From NCBI GenBank assembly GCA_000711775.1, contig ARYC01018558.1:28612-92611 (forward strand): a stretch of 64,000 nucleotides of DNA, in the 5' to 3' direction. The notes under the pieces were generated by a model. The model was not told where the DNA came from and did no database searches. It worked only from the letters and a program-made list of their open reading frames with translations. A program made the position numbers and the translations under genes. Position 1 is the first letter of the stretch. The number at the start of each line of letters is the position of its first letter. This document shows, piece by piece, positions 48,471 through 61,129 of the stretch. The stretch comes from Oxytricha trifallax (taxonomy: Eukaryota > Ciliophora > Spirotrichea > Sporadotrichida > Oxytrichidae).

Positions 48471-50255
48471 CTATTAAATTAAGGCGACAGTAGCTGATTA
48501 GATTGATACTCCAAGTAGAAGAGCGGCAATCGAACCATAGATAATAGCTCTATTATCGAGGAACTAATTATTTTAGAAAAGGCATCAATTAATTAAAAAA
48601 TAGTATGGTGATGAAGTGGAGTTAAAAATAACTTTTAATGAAATTTTAATATTATTATAAGTAAAGAAAATCTTTAAAGCCTCAGGCTTTTATGTTATCA
48701 ATTTATAAACTGTTATTTAAAGTAGATAGGGTTTTCTGCTAAAATGAAAGCTTAGCTATTTTTAATAATTTGTATTAAATCTATAGACATAAATACTTTA
48801 TAATCACCTCCTATAACCATAATAAGGTTATTTTTCATGTTTGTAATTATAATAACCTTTTTAATTACGGAAAACTTAAATAACCTAGTTGAATATTCTA
48901 TGATTTATTAATTAATAGTAAATAACTAGGTATCATTATATCAAATCAATAACCATTATGCAACTTCTTCATTATTTATAAAATCCTAACTTTTAGTCAA
49001 TTAAATAATTATTTTCAATTATAATTTTCATTTCTTCATTTACTAATTCATCTTCTTTTTCTTTTCTTTCTTATACTTCTTTTTCATATATTTTTCAAAA
49101 AGTTATTGATTTGTTGATGAAATAATCTTGCTTAATATTTCAATATTTATTGTTTAAATACTTTTATTATAATCATAAATAATGAAGTTTACAATTGTTA
49201 AGTAATATATCAAATTACAGTGCTATTCATGAGCTAAATAAATTATTAAATACAAAAATTAGAAGTATTAACCTAAAACAATGCGATAAAAGTATTTTTA
49301 ATTTTAAGTTTTAACCAAATGCTTTCGAGCTTTAATTGACGATGTTTATTAAAAAGGGAAAAAAATAAACGCTATAATTAAACCTAATTTCTTAACGAAA
49401 AACTTGCAATCAAAGAAGTTATAATTGCATAAGATTAATTTTGTGTCATTGATAGAATATTTAAGTTATCACTATTATTTGATTGATGAACTAAAAAATC
49501 GATGAAAAACAATTTCTAAATACTGAGGTGTAATAAGTTCGAGGAATTATAAAGTTAGACTTTTAATTAATTCAATAGTATTATTTAGCTATTAAATATT
49601 TGATAGAATTTTAAATTATAATTTCATTTGATTTGTAATTAAGGAAGAATCTTTCACGAAAGAATGCATATTTTAATTTTAACTCAAAACTTTTTAATAT
49701 AAGGAGTCTAGTCATTTTGACTGATTGAACAAGAAAATAAAATAAATGTATTTATATCTTTAAGATGGCGAAGAAAGTAAAATAAAAGTTTTTTAGAATT
49801 TGATTTGTCTATTCCCTTACTGTATAATTTGAGGTTTTATTGCATTCGAAGAGTATCAGGGATATTTATGAGATGAACTGGAATTTAATAAATTTAATAA
49901 ATTAAGACTCTTGAGAATGAATACAACATCAGATCAGCATATATTGTCTATATTGCGTAATTATGAAAGAGATTGCTTTAGTCTTAAGCATTTATTATCA
50001 TTGCTTCTCAAACAAAAGCTTTGAGAAGTCATCCCTAAGATCAATTCTTCAAAGAAATAGTAAATGGTTGATAAACTAGATGACAAGTGAAATATTTTCT
50101 TTGAGTATATAAAATATTGTTTTTAAAATTATAAAATATTAAATCAAATTCGATTGAAATTGATTCTATTATATCTTTTATCAATATCACAATTTAATTT
50201 ATTTAATTGTCCTATTCTCATAAAACAATTAAAATCTGCTGTATCTGCAAGATTT
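48471..50255. other. AT-rich DNA, nothing recognised
   Basis: No supported gene. A small imperfect hairpin around 48810-48870 (ATAACCATAATAAGGTTAT) is the only local structure noted. Confidence 0.45.
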
Positions 50256-50256
50256 T

Positions 50257-50480
50257 AGAGATCTATACGATTTAAGGGAAGTAGAGCTCTGCGAGTTCTG
50301 CGGGAAGTACTCCCACGCTGATGATGCAGAAATGTACTCAGCACTAGGGCTCTTGCTTCGGATGCATCTCGGCTTGGAGTGATGTGGAATGGGAGCAGGG
50401 TGGTTTTTCGGAGTTTTTGGTCTTTACTACATAATACGTCACGGAATTTGCCACGTCAACTCATTCAGATATGTCTACGT
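50257..50480 (+). CDS. GC-rich coding-like island, possible terminal macronuclear-destined segment
   Basis: GC jumps to about 50% in DNA that is otherwise about 20% GC, with abrupt edges. A plus-strand frame open from upstream reads DLREVELCEFCGKYSHADD and ends LLLRMHLGLE at a TGA near 50381, followed by about 100 bases that could be a 3' untranslated region. A CxxC pair is visible. A second frame is open throughout the island (75 codons), so the reading is not certain. Sharp composition edges are what a single coding segment in germline DNA would look like. Confidence 0.4.
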
Positions 50481-53130
50481 CACGAATAAGATTGATGGTT
50501 TGATTTTTTTATTAAACAGTGATATGTTAAATTTAATTTGAGATTAATCATTAACTACTATACGATTTAATCTTTTATTGTAATTATATTAAATAAATTA
50601 GTCTAGATATTTTCAAGGAAAATATGAAGATGAGCATTAAATCCATGAGATCATTTAGAATTAATTAAATATAATAAACAAAGCTACATGATAATTATTT
50701 GAAAAGTATAATTTTAAAAATTATTAATTAAAAGTTAAAAATCATGTTTTCTAAAAAAAAACTAAAATGTTTGTTGAAAGTATTTAGTAATTATTGAAAC
50801 CTTTCAAAAATAGCAACTTCCTATTTATTATAATATAAGAAATTTAAATAATGAATCTGGTTATTTGGACTGTGATAATCAAGAATATTGACTTAACTTT
50901 GTAATTTTAAATATTTTTTTTTTTAAATTAGCCTAATGAGGATTGTTTAAATTTACTTTCTCTAACTCCTAAAGTTTTATTTATGTTTCAAGGAATTGGG
51001 AGTTGCGCTAAATTAATGAGATATCTAGGAATTTTAAAAATCACTAAATAAAGACTTCTGAGTAAAATTGCGACGCATTGTTGCAGCTTAAAAAGAAATT
51101 TTCAATTCTTATGCAAAATAAATTTGGTTAAAATGTGTTGAAGATTATTTCTAAATTTCATTAAATTATTGTGCTTTATAATTCAATAAATTAGATTAAA
51201 AGGATGGTTTTGAAATAAACATTTGTCCTCAGAATTTTAAAGAATTCATAGAAGCCATATTTTATTGATTTAAGAATTGTCAAATGCTCACTGTATAATA
51301 TGTTTTTTATATGTTATGCTAAAGTTATAAAATATTTTATTTTCTTCAAAAATTTACACTTACTGATTTATCATTCTTTAATGCCCTTAACATTTTTTAA
51401 GTATAATTAATAATATCTTATTTAAATATATTAAAAACTATAGTTTTGACATACTAAACATAATGCGTTTGAGTATGTCATAACAACTTTCAATAAAATT
51501 AATACCTTTGTTTTAACCATCTGTAATTGTTAAAGTGCTGATATTTGCTCCCAATTTATAATTAGCAAATATTATATAATATATAAAAACCATGACGTTT
51601 TTGAAAGTTATAATCATTTATTATAAGAGTTATATTTTGTTAAATATTAAGTTAAGAGTTCATGAACAATATATAGTAATCAGATTAATATAGATTAAGG
51701 ATTACATAATCTTAATAAATTTCTATAATCCTTTAGGATTTATAACAATCTTAAAAGATAGTGTATATTAATAGTAATTCTATTTTAAAGAATAATGTTC
51801 CAGACAATTATTATTAAAAATTAAATTTATATCATTTTAACAATTCTTTAAAGATTAATATACTTCCATAAGGATTAGTAAAAATTATTAGGAATTTTGA
51901 ATCCTGAAGTTAGTTAACTATAATAGTGTTTTGGTAATAATTTAATTATTAAATCAAAATATTTTTGCAAAATTTTAATTTTAGCGGCAACCGTCGGCAG
52001 TTTTATAAATGTGCCGACGTATGAGAAAACAATCAAATAAAGTTAATTAAATAAACAATATGCTTAAGAGAATGAAGAGTATATTATTAGAGTTTTAACT
52101 TATATCAGATTTAATTCAAAATTATAATAATTTTTACAATCGTCTTGGATTTTATATAATTATAAACTATTATAAAAAATAATTGAAGTTAAGGAAGTTA
52201 AGGTATTAATTTTTTAATTAATATTATAAATTTTTAAGGGAAATAATTCCATCATTTAGTTATAGCTCTCTAAATTTAATTTTTAAAATTAATTTTTCTT
52301 TTTAATATTATTCCCATTGATTCATATAATTTTCTTCGATTAGTATAGATTTAAAGGCTTCTTTAAATTATTAAGAATTATTATTTTTAACATATGCTTC
52401 TGTATAAATAGCAATTAACATTACATATAATAAATTATTAAAAAGAAAAACTAATCAACCATACTGTTAAAATAGAAATCTAACTGTTTCACTGTTTTTT
52501 ATTAGTTTCATATATTATTTAAGATTATAATATTATTAAAATCTAAAATAAATGATTATAACTTTGTAAATAGCTATAGTTTTTATCGACTTTTGCTATT
52601 AATTTTCTCTATTAATATTATTTTTTAATATTTTCATAAAAATTTTGCTATTTAAACCCAAACTATATAAAACGTTAATAATTCCATGTTAAAATATAAG
52701 ATCAAGAATTTCTGTTGATTATCTTTTATATAATGTTCTAATTAGAAAATTGTATAATAATATTATTAATTTACTTTTAAAAAAACTCTTTTTAAATTTT
52801 ATACTTCTACAAATAATTATCCAGCTAATGTTATCATTAAAATACTAAACAGTCAGAAAACATAAATCTTAATAAAAGGGGTTAAACTTTTTAGTCAAAA
52901 CACGCTAATAACTTATTTAAGAAGCTTTATACTATTAATTGATATTTCCTTTACTTTCAGTTACAATTTGCACATTCATAAAAAACACTGTTAATGCTAA
53001 GCAAGTATGAAATTATACTCAAAAATAAATTGAGAATAAGCTGTTATAAAAAATATAATTTTTTAAAATGATAATCAAATATTGACAGAATTATCTTTGA
53101 ATTGATGATGATTTAGTAAATTAAGGGAGA
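50481..53130. other. AT-rich DNA, nothing recognised
   Basis: A+T-rich. A short imperfect inverted repeat at about 51986-52014 (GCCGAC/GTCGGC core) is the only feature noted. Confidence 0.5.
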
Positions 53131-54130
53131 CTTTATATTATGGCCAATATTCATAACCTAATATTATTCTATGAGGTGAATGAATCCATTTATCAAGTAG
53201 TATGAATAATAATTCCCCTAAAGTCTCTAGGTATACGCCACAGTGACACTGTCTAACAACTAGTGATACGTCATCTGGAATATTTGGATGGTCCAGTCCA
53301 GTCCAGCCTCCTTCACTATATACTCCCAACTTGCGTTAGGAAGGGGCATCCATCTAAATAAAGTTTTGAGTCAATAGAATTAACCAACCACTTTTCACTA
53401 CCTACACCTATTTCATCATCAGATGATTAGCTGGTAGCTTTATTAAAAAATGTGCGCGTAATTCACGAAAATATTTCACAATAGAAAATATTCTTTAAGA
53501 ATCATCACTATTTACACATAAAAGCATAGGACTTCTATATAAATCAAAAAATCTTAAAAAATAAATTTAAGACGTTATAAAAAAAATGCTCTAAATTATA
53601 TATTAATAGTATTTTTGAATTTAATTTTTTGAATAAGTTCATTGAATTTTGCTATAAAAAATGAAAATTGATTTCAGGTTTCAAATACCTTAGCTCGAAA
53701 AACACATCTTTGTCATTTTCGAAAATAAAAACTGCCCTCCTAGACTTCTTGATCCTACACTATTGTTGATTGCGGAGTGCTGATCACGAGTACTCTATTA
53801 AAAAGGCGATTTGGATAAGCATTACGATGACCTCTGCCTGATAAGATTTGATTTTATTCAAATGGGTGGTTTCGTTGGCTTAGAAGGCCAGTATAGTAGC
53901 TGAAACTCTCCTTTCGTCACTATCCCATCTATTTATGATCTTTATCATGGGTTTGTTTCCTCTTTAAATCAAAGTCAGAATTAAAAAAAAAAGTGGTTTG
54001 CGAGATAGCTTATTTAGAAGTTTCTCTCAATTCTACGAGAAATGCCACTCCTTGATGTACAAGCGTCATCAGTGATAGATGCGAAGTATTGACTGCCATG
54101 GTTTATGTAACTTGTAGTTTCAACGTCTGC
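53131..54130 (-). pseudogene. Decayed gene of unknown family, two coding-like blocks
   Basis: The minus strand gives protein-like segments in changing frames. From the right these are HGSQYFASITDDACTS (about 54100), PMIKIINRWDSDERRVSATI (start 53948) with AFQANETTHLNKIKSYQAE, and, after an in-frame TGA, RRAVFIFENDKDVFFELRY (about 53700). A second block near 53440-53140 reads SDDEIGVGSEKWLVNS and, frameshifted, GGWTGLDHPNIPDDVSLVV and LLDKWIHSPHR. No family is recognised. It lies just before the second TBE but has no counterpart in the first, so it is probably an unrelated gene or element. Confidence 0.35.
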
Positions 54131-55127
54131 AGGTAAAGATCGTATTTTGATAAGATTTGGGGTTTCGAAAAGAAGTAAAGTATGAGTCAAAAGTTATTTT
54201 CAAATGTGCAAGTATGTTAATCACTTGCTTAAGTGCTTAAATTTAGTGTAATAGCATCATATATGGGCATTTTAGGGAAGTAGTTAATCAAATATTAAAA
54301 ATATAATTTATTTTGAGTGATCAAGAGTCGAGGAGGCTTAACCTGTTTGTTTTCAAATTAAATATGACTATATAAATAGCTCTCTGATGTCAGAGTCATG
54401 CAGAGAAGACCAAATCTAGCGAATTAATGTTAAATATTACCAAATATATATTAAGGCCTTTCAATCGTTTTGAGTGTACCAAAATTGAAATCGACCTTCT
54501 CAACGATTCTAGTACCAAATCTTTTATTTTTTCATTTTCACCATAAATTTTCAAATTTAACTTATTCTTTCCATTTCGAATCCTTTGTGTACAAAGCCTA
54601 ACTTTCGAAGCTCCTTGATACCATGTAATGTTTATGTTGCAATTAATTCAAGCAATCTATGATTTCCTCTATCAATCATGAAATTTCTGAGGGCTATTTT
54701 AGAGTGGGATTTTGAAAATTTGACAATAACAAATAGCATTTAGATTTATTAATTATTTGCACTTATTTAAACTCTGCTTGAGAGAGAACTTGATACTCAT
54801 TAGTAAAAAACATTTAATACTTTTCATCATTTAAGAGATAGTTGAAAGGATATACTTTAAAAGCATATTGATGATCCTTTATAACTTTCCTGTCATAGGA
54901 GACCTCTAGAATTAGATAGATTTACAGAGAAGTATCTAAATCAATCTATGCAAGTACTGGAATTTTCTTGTATTAAATCTTAATAATATTTTTAGTCTGA
55001 TGCAAGAGGTGCGTGCAATCCTCACATACTCTGATTCACTTGCTTATAAAAGTTCCTAACTTTAAGAGGCTCCTTTGAAATTCTTTTCATAATCGACTTA
55101 AGTTGAGTGTCTTAATCTAAAACTTTT

Positions 55128-58125
55128 GGCTATTGACGTCACCATTCGACTCATGAAGTAACCATTCGACACATGACGTAACGGCTCGCACATGACATCA
55201 GGACAAAACATATGACGTCTGGACAAACCACATGACGTCAGGAAAAACGACATGACGTCAGAGCTCGCTGGTGACGTCTGGGCTCGGTACATGACATCAA
55301 GGCTCGGTAAATAATAATAATAAATGATATTTATTATCATAAATAAATTTGTCATCAAATTAAATAATCTAAGTTGAATTTTAGATCTCGCTTTTAATTT
55401 TTATAAATTTACAACTTTGAAATTAATATAATACTAGAGGATATATTTTTTTGTAATATATAAAATAGAACCTTATTAGACTTTATTTATAGATTCTACT
55501 TATTTAATAAAGCATTAATGAATTTTTTAATAATGTTCAAAATAGCAAAAGTATTTCTAATAATATGAAATTCTTATCAATTAAAAAAATAAAATTATTT
55601 TTAATTAAAAGTTACATTTATTGACTATACATCTACCTTTTTCTCTTTTAATATTAGAAATTTGATATAAAGTTAATCAGTTTTGTTTGAACAATATGAT
55701 TAACTATATACTTAAGAGTATTTGAAAAACAACTAACTTTTATTAAATGTAATAAAAAAATAATTATTAAGAATTTTATACTTAGTCAAATTTTTTTTAC
55801 ATATAAAAGTGTTATTACTAAAATTAAAATATCAAAAATTTTGTATCCTTAACGATTTTATAATATTTACATATTTATTTATTTTATAATGGATCTTATA
55901 TTTTAAGTTAATAAGAGGATGGGGGATGAAGTTTATTAAAGGACTACTTTTAAATTTATTAATAAAACTGCATGTGTTTTTAATTTCACGAACTTATCAC
56001 AATCAAATTATAAAAAGAATAGGATTTTGGGGTTTAAACTAGATCGATAAATAATTTGAAAATTTAATTTTTATTTATTCACAATATTTAATACAATAGG
56101 ATAATAGCTTTTACTAGGATATATACCTTTCAATTTTAAATTTATAAAGCTTTCTTATTTAAGATTCGAATCTAATTTATATTATTCATATAAAAAGATT
56201 TGTTTATTTGAAATTGTATTAATTTTATGGTTTACGAACTTTTTTAATTTAAGTAAATCATTAAATAATTTTATACTACAATTTGATATCGTTTAATCTA
56301 ATAATGATTGCCTTCAAATCAGATTAAATATTTGAATAATATCACGATTTATAATTCATTATTATATAGAATTCCAAAAATTTGGCAAAGGTAATTATTT
56401 TTTAATTATTTGCAGCAATTTATTAAATAGAGTTGTAATTCTAAAAAATTATAAATAGGAATCAATTTAATTGAGAGATATTGTTTATGTGATGATGACA
56501 ATTAAATGGTGATTTTATGTAGAAATTGAGGGAAGGTCTAAGTCGGTGCAAAATTTTTTTTCTCAAAAACATCAAAATCCCTAATTCGGTGCATGATCAA
56601 TTTTTGACATTATTGATATGTTTTATCATCGTACCCCACATAAAACGTATCATTATTAACAAAATTAGTGTCTCAGCTTGTGAATCGAACTCCTTCATCA
56701 AATTTCGATCATAAGACCTTATAATATTATTACAAAAATATTTGTTCTCTGTCACAGATATTTGTTTAAGTTAAACAATAAAATATTATTTCATATTTTA
56801 ATATCTAATTAGTCAGTAAGAAAAAAAATTTGGGATTAAAAAAAAATCATTTTGATTCGATAAATTTAATAATAATGTCTGGCATAAAGAAATTCGAACA
56901 CACTGATTAATGTATTTTAAAAAAGATAATTGATTTAGTCAATGGTTTTTAAAATAAGGCCAGACATTATTATTAAATTTATCGAATCAAAATGATTTTT
57001 TTTTAATCCCAAATTTTTTTTCTTACTGACTAATTAGATATTAAAATATGAAATAATATTTTATTGTTTAACTTAAACAAATATCTGTGACAGAGAACAA
57101 ATATTTTTGTAATAATATTATAAGGTCTTATGATCGAAATTTCATGAAGGAGTTCGATTCACAAGCTGAGACACTAATTTTGTTAATAATGATACGTTTT
57201 ATGTGGAGTAGGATGATAAAACATATCAATAATGTGAAAAATTGATCATGCACCTACTTAGGGATTTTGATGTTTTTGAGAAAAAAATTTTGCACCGACT
57301 TAGACCCCCAAAATAAATTTATGTTTGGAGTGTAGAGAAGAAATACAGATCTAGAAACTAAATTATCCGCTTTAATATTTATATTCATAAATTAATACAC
57401 ATTATATTATTTTATCACTCTAATACTTTAGATTTTATTTATTGATATAAATTCCACAAATTATTTAATTGTGATAAATTTAAAATGTAAATAAGTTTAT
57501 TTTTTCCTAAGGTTTTCAAATATCATACTATATGTAATGGACTACATTATTTATTATGTGCATTTATAATTTTTAACATTAATTTAAAAGAATGGTTCTA
57601 TGCACTACTAGCTTCTATAATTGTTTTATTTAAAATTATTTATATTTGTTTTAGAAGTCTTAATGATATATAATATTTAAAGAATTTCATAAATTACAAG
57701 TAATATTAGCATTATACTTAAATAGCCGAAAGTTAATAAATTAAAAAATTAATGTAATACTTTATAATTGCTTATATTATTCCTACTCTTATTTTATATA
57801 TACAATGATATGTTATAATTATAGTAAATAAATCTTAGAAAATATAATTGGAATTATAAAATTATTACTTATAAACATAGATTCAAGACCTTTTATAATT
57901 ATATTGCATATCAAGCAAAAGTTAAAATTAAAAGCGAGATCTAAAATTAAACTAGATTATATAATTTGATGAAAAATTCATTGATGATAAAAAATACCAT
58001 ATATTATTATTTTACCGAGCTTGCGGCCACCAAGACCAACTCACCAGCAATCTGACGTCATTTGTTAATGGTGACATTCATGAGTCGATGGTGACGTCAG
58101 GTACCAAGCGCTGACTTCAACACCC
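55128..58125. mobile_element. 3-kb non-autonomous Merlin-like element inside TBE copy 2
   Basis: It is bounded by perfect 8-bp duplications AAACTTTT (55120-55127 and 58126-58133). The left end is GGCTATTGACGTCACC and the right end the inverse of GGGTGTTGAAGTCAGCG, the latter very close to the Merlin end GGGTGTTGTAGTCAATTG at 21265. The arms are about 200-280 bp. The left arm has a tandem array of about eight units with a CATGACGTCAGG core (55140-55310), reduced on the right. The core is AT-rich with no transposase and contains a foldback (56530..57309). Confidence 0.85.
56530..57309. mobile_element. Foldback element nested in the 3-kb element
   Basis: Arms at 56530-56883 and 56959-57309, about 350 bp each, are nearly identical inverses with a 75-bp spacer. 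The termini start GGG (left GGGAAGGTCTAAGTCGG, right inverse of GGGGGTCTAAGTCGG). No clear target duplication (flanks AGAAATTGA and AAAATAAAT). No gene. Confidence 0.75.
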
Positions 58126-59110
58126 AAACTTTTATTTCATTCTTGCTGGCTTTTTAAAGTTGCTTCTTTAAGTCTCTTTAATGAGAGTACTGGTAATTCA
58201 CTCAAAGCAATCATACTTTCTATCAATTTCTCATGGTTTAAGTATACTGTTGGGTTTCCTTCCTTATGGACCTTCATATGCCTAAACAATCTAGATTATG
58301 AGTGAATTCTCTATCACATTTCTCACAAAAATATACTTCAATAATTTTTGCTTATATTGAAATTTCATTTCTAAATTTTCCTCCTGTCTATCTCCAACAC
58401 ACTTATTTGCCATTTATTTATAAATAATTTCTAATTTAAAAACTGTGACCTCAAGGGATAGCTCTGGAAGTTATTTATGAGAGTTCAACTCACAGCTATA
58501 ACATTTTATATTATTATTAAAAGTTAGTATCATTGAGTTAGATGGGAGTTCTGTTGTTTTTATCAATATGTTAACGCTCAAATTTAAACTTGAATTTAAA
58601 ATTATTAAACTCATTGTATTATTTGGAGCTCATAATTAAAATTTGCAAGCCTGGAATAGTCAAGTTAAAAGTTTAGAGTCTTAGAGATGAGAAATGAGTG
58701 CAAAGTGAAGATGCAGCTCTAAATATGGTTGAGAAAGCAACCATTATTATAAATAATGATAAATTGATTATAGCACGTACCGATTTAGGAAATTTACCTT
58801 ATTAAGTACTGAATGCTTTAGGAGGTATTTTGCGAATTTGTGAATAAAATTAGGATACTCCTAGTTAGGTACTAGTTTTAATCAAAGCTCATAAATAAAA
58901 TATGGACCAATTCAAAATGAAAAATATGGGACAATAACAGTAGAAATTGAAATCGATCTCTCAAGTTTTAAACTAGTTCTCAAAACCTTCTCCATTTTCT
59001 TCATGTGGATTTACCTCCTATAGGTTGTCCATATTTAATAGTAAGTTTTATAGAGTTACATATTGAAATAAATTAATTTAATTTTGAATATCATTTCTTC
59101 GATCTTTAAA

Positions 59111-59970
59111 CAAGAAGAAGTCAATGAATAATTCAATGAAAGGGTGCAAACATAAAAATTGATTCAAAAATTTAGTAGCAAGGAGCATTTGCACAGCTTC
59201 TTGGTAGGTAAGGAGTCATAGTAAGCAATCTTGATTGCTATAAACGATGAAAGGTACGAAAATTAAATTTCTAAGAGCAATACTCAGCGAAGAGAAATAG
59301 GCATTAAAAACTTAAGATGTAAAGTCTGCAGAGATTTCAAACTATCCAAAAATCTCAGTGACTAACTTAAATGATGACGTAATGAATGACCAAGAGATTT
59401 CACAGTGCCTACCTTCTAAGAAGCAGTTGTCCAACAAACTACCTGAAATATATTTTTTCTTTGGCATACCTGTAACAATCAATGGTGATTTCTTGAAAGA
59501 AACTTTTCAAGAATCTCATAAAAACAGGTACAGCATTTCACCATTAGACAATGGCAAACAAGGAATCAAGATAAGTAAGAGCTGGCTTTAAGAGCTGCAG
59601 AAGCATCCTAATATATCTAGGAAAATTTGAAGCTTAACTCTTTTGAAATATCTGGTACTGGCATTTTATTTCTTGATGAAGGAATATTGTAGGAATACAT
59701 TTGATTTGTGAAAATAAACTAGTAATTAATAAATAAGGAATTAAATTTGGGGCAGTTAACTTTGGTGAAAACTAGGCAATATTGTGCTTGTTCGATAGGC
59801 AATTATAAATCAGCTAGACATTACTTTTGGCGGTACATTATTCAAATATTTAGCCTTCAGAGTCAATCAAAATAGATTCTGGAGCTGGCAGCAAGAGAAG
59901 AAACCAAGGCTCAAGCAAGCCTTAAGAGGAAGAAAAGAAGGAGAAGCCAGCTCTCTCTAAAGAATTTAAA
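59111..59970 (+). pseudogene. TBE 22-kDa gene, copy 2, decayed
   Basis: Aligns with 30414-31201. The middle is well kept (TNLNDDVMNDQEISQ, KKQLSNKLPE, SWLQELQKHP) while the N-terminus is shifted and has TGAs. Just past residue 180 the reading moves to the same alternative frame as in copy 1 (NSFEISGTGI). A half MITE at 59687-59836 then replaces part of the extension, and the tail (GAGSKRRN) resumes after it. Confidence 0.8.
59687..59836. mobile_element. Half of a TTGTAGG foldback MITE
   Basis: It begins TTGTAGGAATACATTTGA directly after GGAATA of TBE, consistent with a TA target, and runs through the family's inner block to GGCGGTAC. There it stops and TBE sequence resumes. The second arm is missing, as is about 60 bp of TBE, so a deletion removed both. 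Confidence 0.8.
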
Positions 59971-59985
59971 ATGTGACTTATATAT

Positions 59986-61043
59986 TCATTAAACTACAAA
60001 ACTTATCTATATACATTCACTCTCCCTTCTTTAGCACACTTTTAAGCTAACTAATTATCTACTCTCTTCTCTGAGCTTTTAATAAAATCTACTGTATCGA
60101 TAGGTAGGTCATGCATCAAGTGGTATAGCAGCAGTTTCTTGTAATGACCTTTTGAAATACCCCAGTAGAACTCAATTCCATTAAACTATGGACTGTAAGG
60201 TACGTTAAACAATGGCGTTAATCTAAGTTTTTCATAACTCTTCCTTGTTTCTTTAGTTTTATGAACAAAAAGATTATCAACTAACAGTATAATCTCTTAT
60301 TCAGGGTACTTCTCTCTCAGCTGTTCTAAGAATTTTATATACTACTTTGTCTTAAAAAAGCGAGGATGAATAACATAAGTTTCTAAACCAGCATCCTCGC
60401 TAATACCTCCAAGAATTGCCATTGTTTATACCTTGACTTTCTAGTCATATACTTCTATGTTGCTATGCCTCTTATACCAAGACTTCTAGATGAAAGTATT
60501 GAAGGTAAACACAGCCTCGTCAGCATGAATAAACTAAATATTATTCTATGAGCCTCTCTGCATTTAATTATAAATAAAATTTAAGTTGCTGTTGTAAAAT
60601 GGCAGAGTGAAATAAATTACTCTCTTTATACGATTTACACCTTTCTAAGAGATACAATTTCGTTTATAAATGTTTGCAACAGACTATGCAGAGATCTTCA
60701 ACTCAGGGAACTGACGGTGAAACATTATAGATCGTTAATCGAGAGAGAAGTGAGCCCAATACTTCCAAGTTTTTTCATTAAAAAGATAGTCAATGTGCTT
60801 CTATAGAAACTTTGACATCCTCTTAGACTAAGAACTCAGCTATTATTGCTTTAATTATACAGCTTTCAAGCAGTGAGAGCGAACAGTTGATTAACTACGC
60901 TTTAAGAGCATGCAATAGACTTATAGTTCAGTGCTGGTTAGATTTATTCACTATACATATCACATCCAAAACCCAGTTTAAACACTAAATAAATACACTC
61001 TTCATCATAAATAGACCCCAAAAGCTTGCTATTTTTGTCTCAA
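59986..61043 (-). pseudogene. TBE 42-kDa transposase, copy 2, decayed
   Basis: Collinear with 31211-32270. The start ATG is lost (TTG at 61041-61043) and several shifts and TGAs are present, but the region around FLEQLREKYPEQE is in frame here where copy 1 has lost a base. The motifs HADEAVFTF, LLVDNLFVHK and YSPQFNGIEFYWG keep all three catalytic acids. Comparing the two copies locates the deletions in copy 1. Confidence 0.85.
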
Positions 61044-61129
61044 ATTTAATTAATAATACCAACCCCTTACAAATTCCCTACAAATCAAAGCACTTATAAA
61101 CCTCATTCAGGGGTTTTGGGGTTTTGAAT

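Larger units (their letters stand above)
54500..58583 (-). pseudogene. TBE zinc-finger kinase, copy 2, split by an insertion
   Basis: Two parts flank the element at 55128..58125. The right part (58583-58126) corresponds to the zinc-finger half, with its start codon changed to TTG at the expected place. The left part (55127 to about 54500) covers the linker and kinase N-lobe and ends near the catalytic loop, where HRD has become HKG. The C-lobe is not recognisable. Several frameshifts occur in both parts. Confidence 0.8.
54480..61126. mobile_element. TBE: Second TBE transposon, decayed, left end lost
   Basis: Same orientation and gene order as the copy at 28282. The right terminus is intact in form (GGGGTTTTGGGGTTTTG ending at 61126, followed by AAT). 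The left telomeric end and the kinase C-terminal coding region are missing or unrecognisable. It is interrupted by a 3-kb Merlin-like element (55128..58125) and by half of a foldback MITE (59687-59836). The latter is associated with loss of about 60 bp of the 22-kDa extension. All three genes carry shifts. Confidence 0.88.

Noticed and set aside
54150..54170. TTTGGGGTTTCGAAAA as the lost left end of TBE copy 2
   Set aside because: Wrong orientation for a left terminus and only weakly telomere-like.
55098..55358. 86-aa minus-strand ORF
   Set aside because: Translates the tandem CATGACGTCA units of an element arm.
56526..56714. 62-aa plus-strand ORF
   Set aside because: Falls inside one arm of a perfect foldback; no independent evidence of coding.
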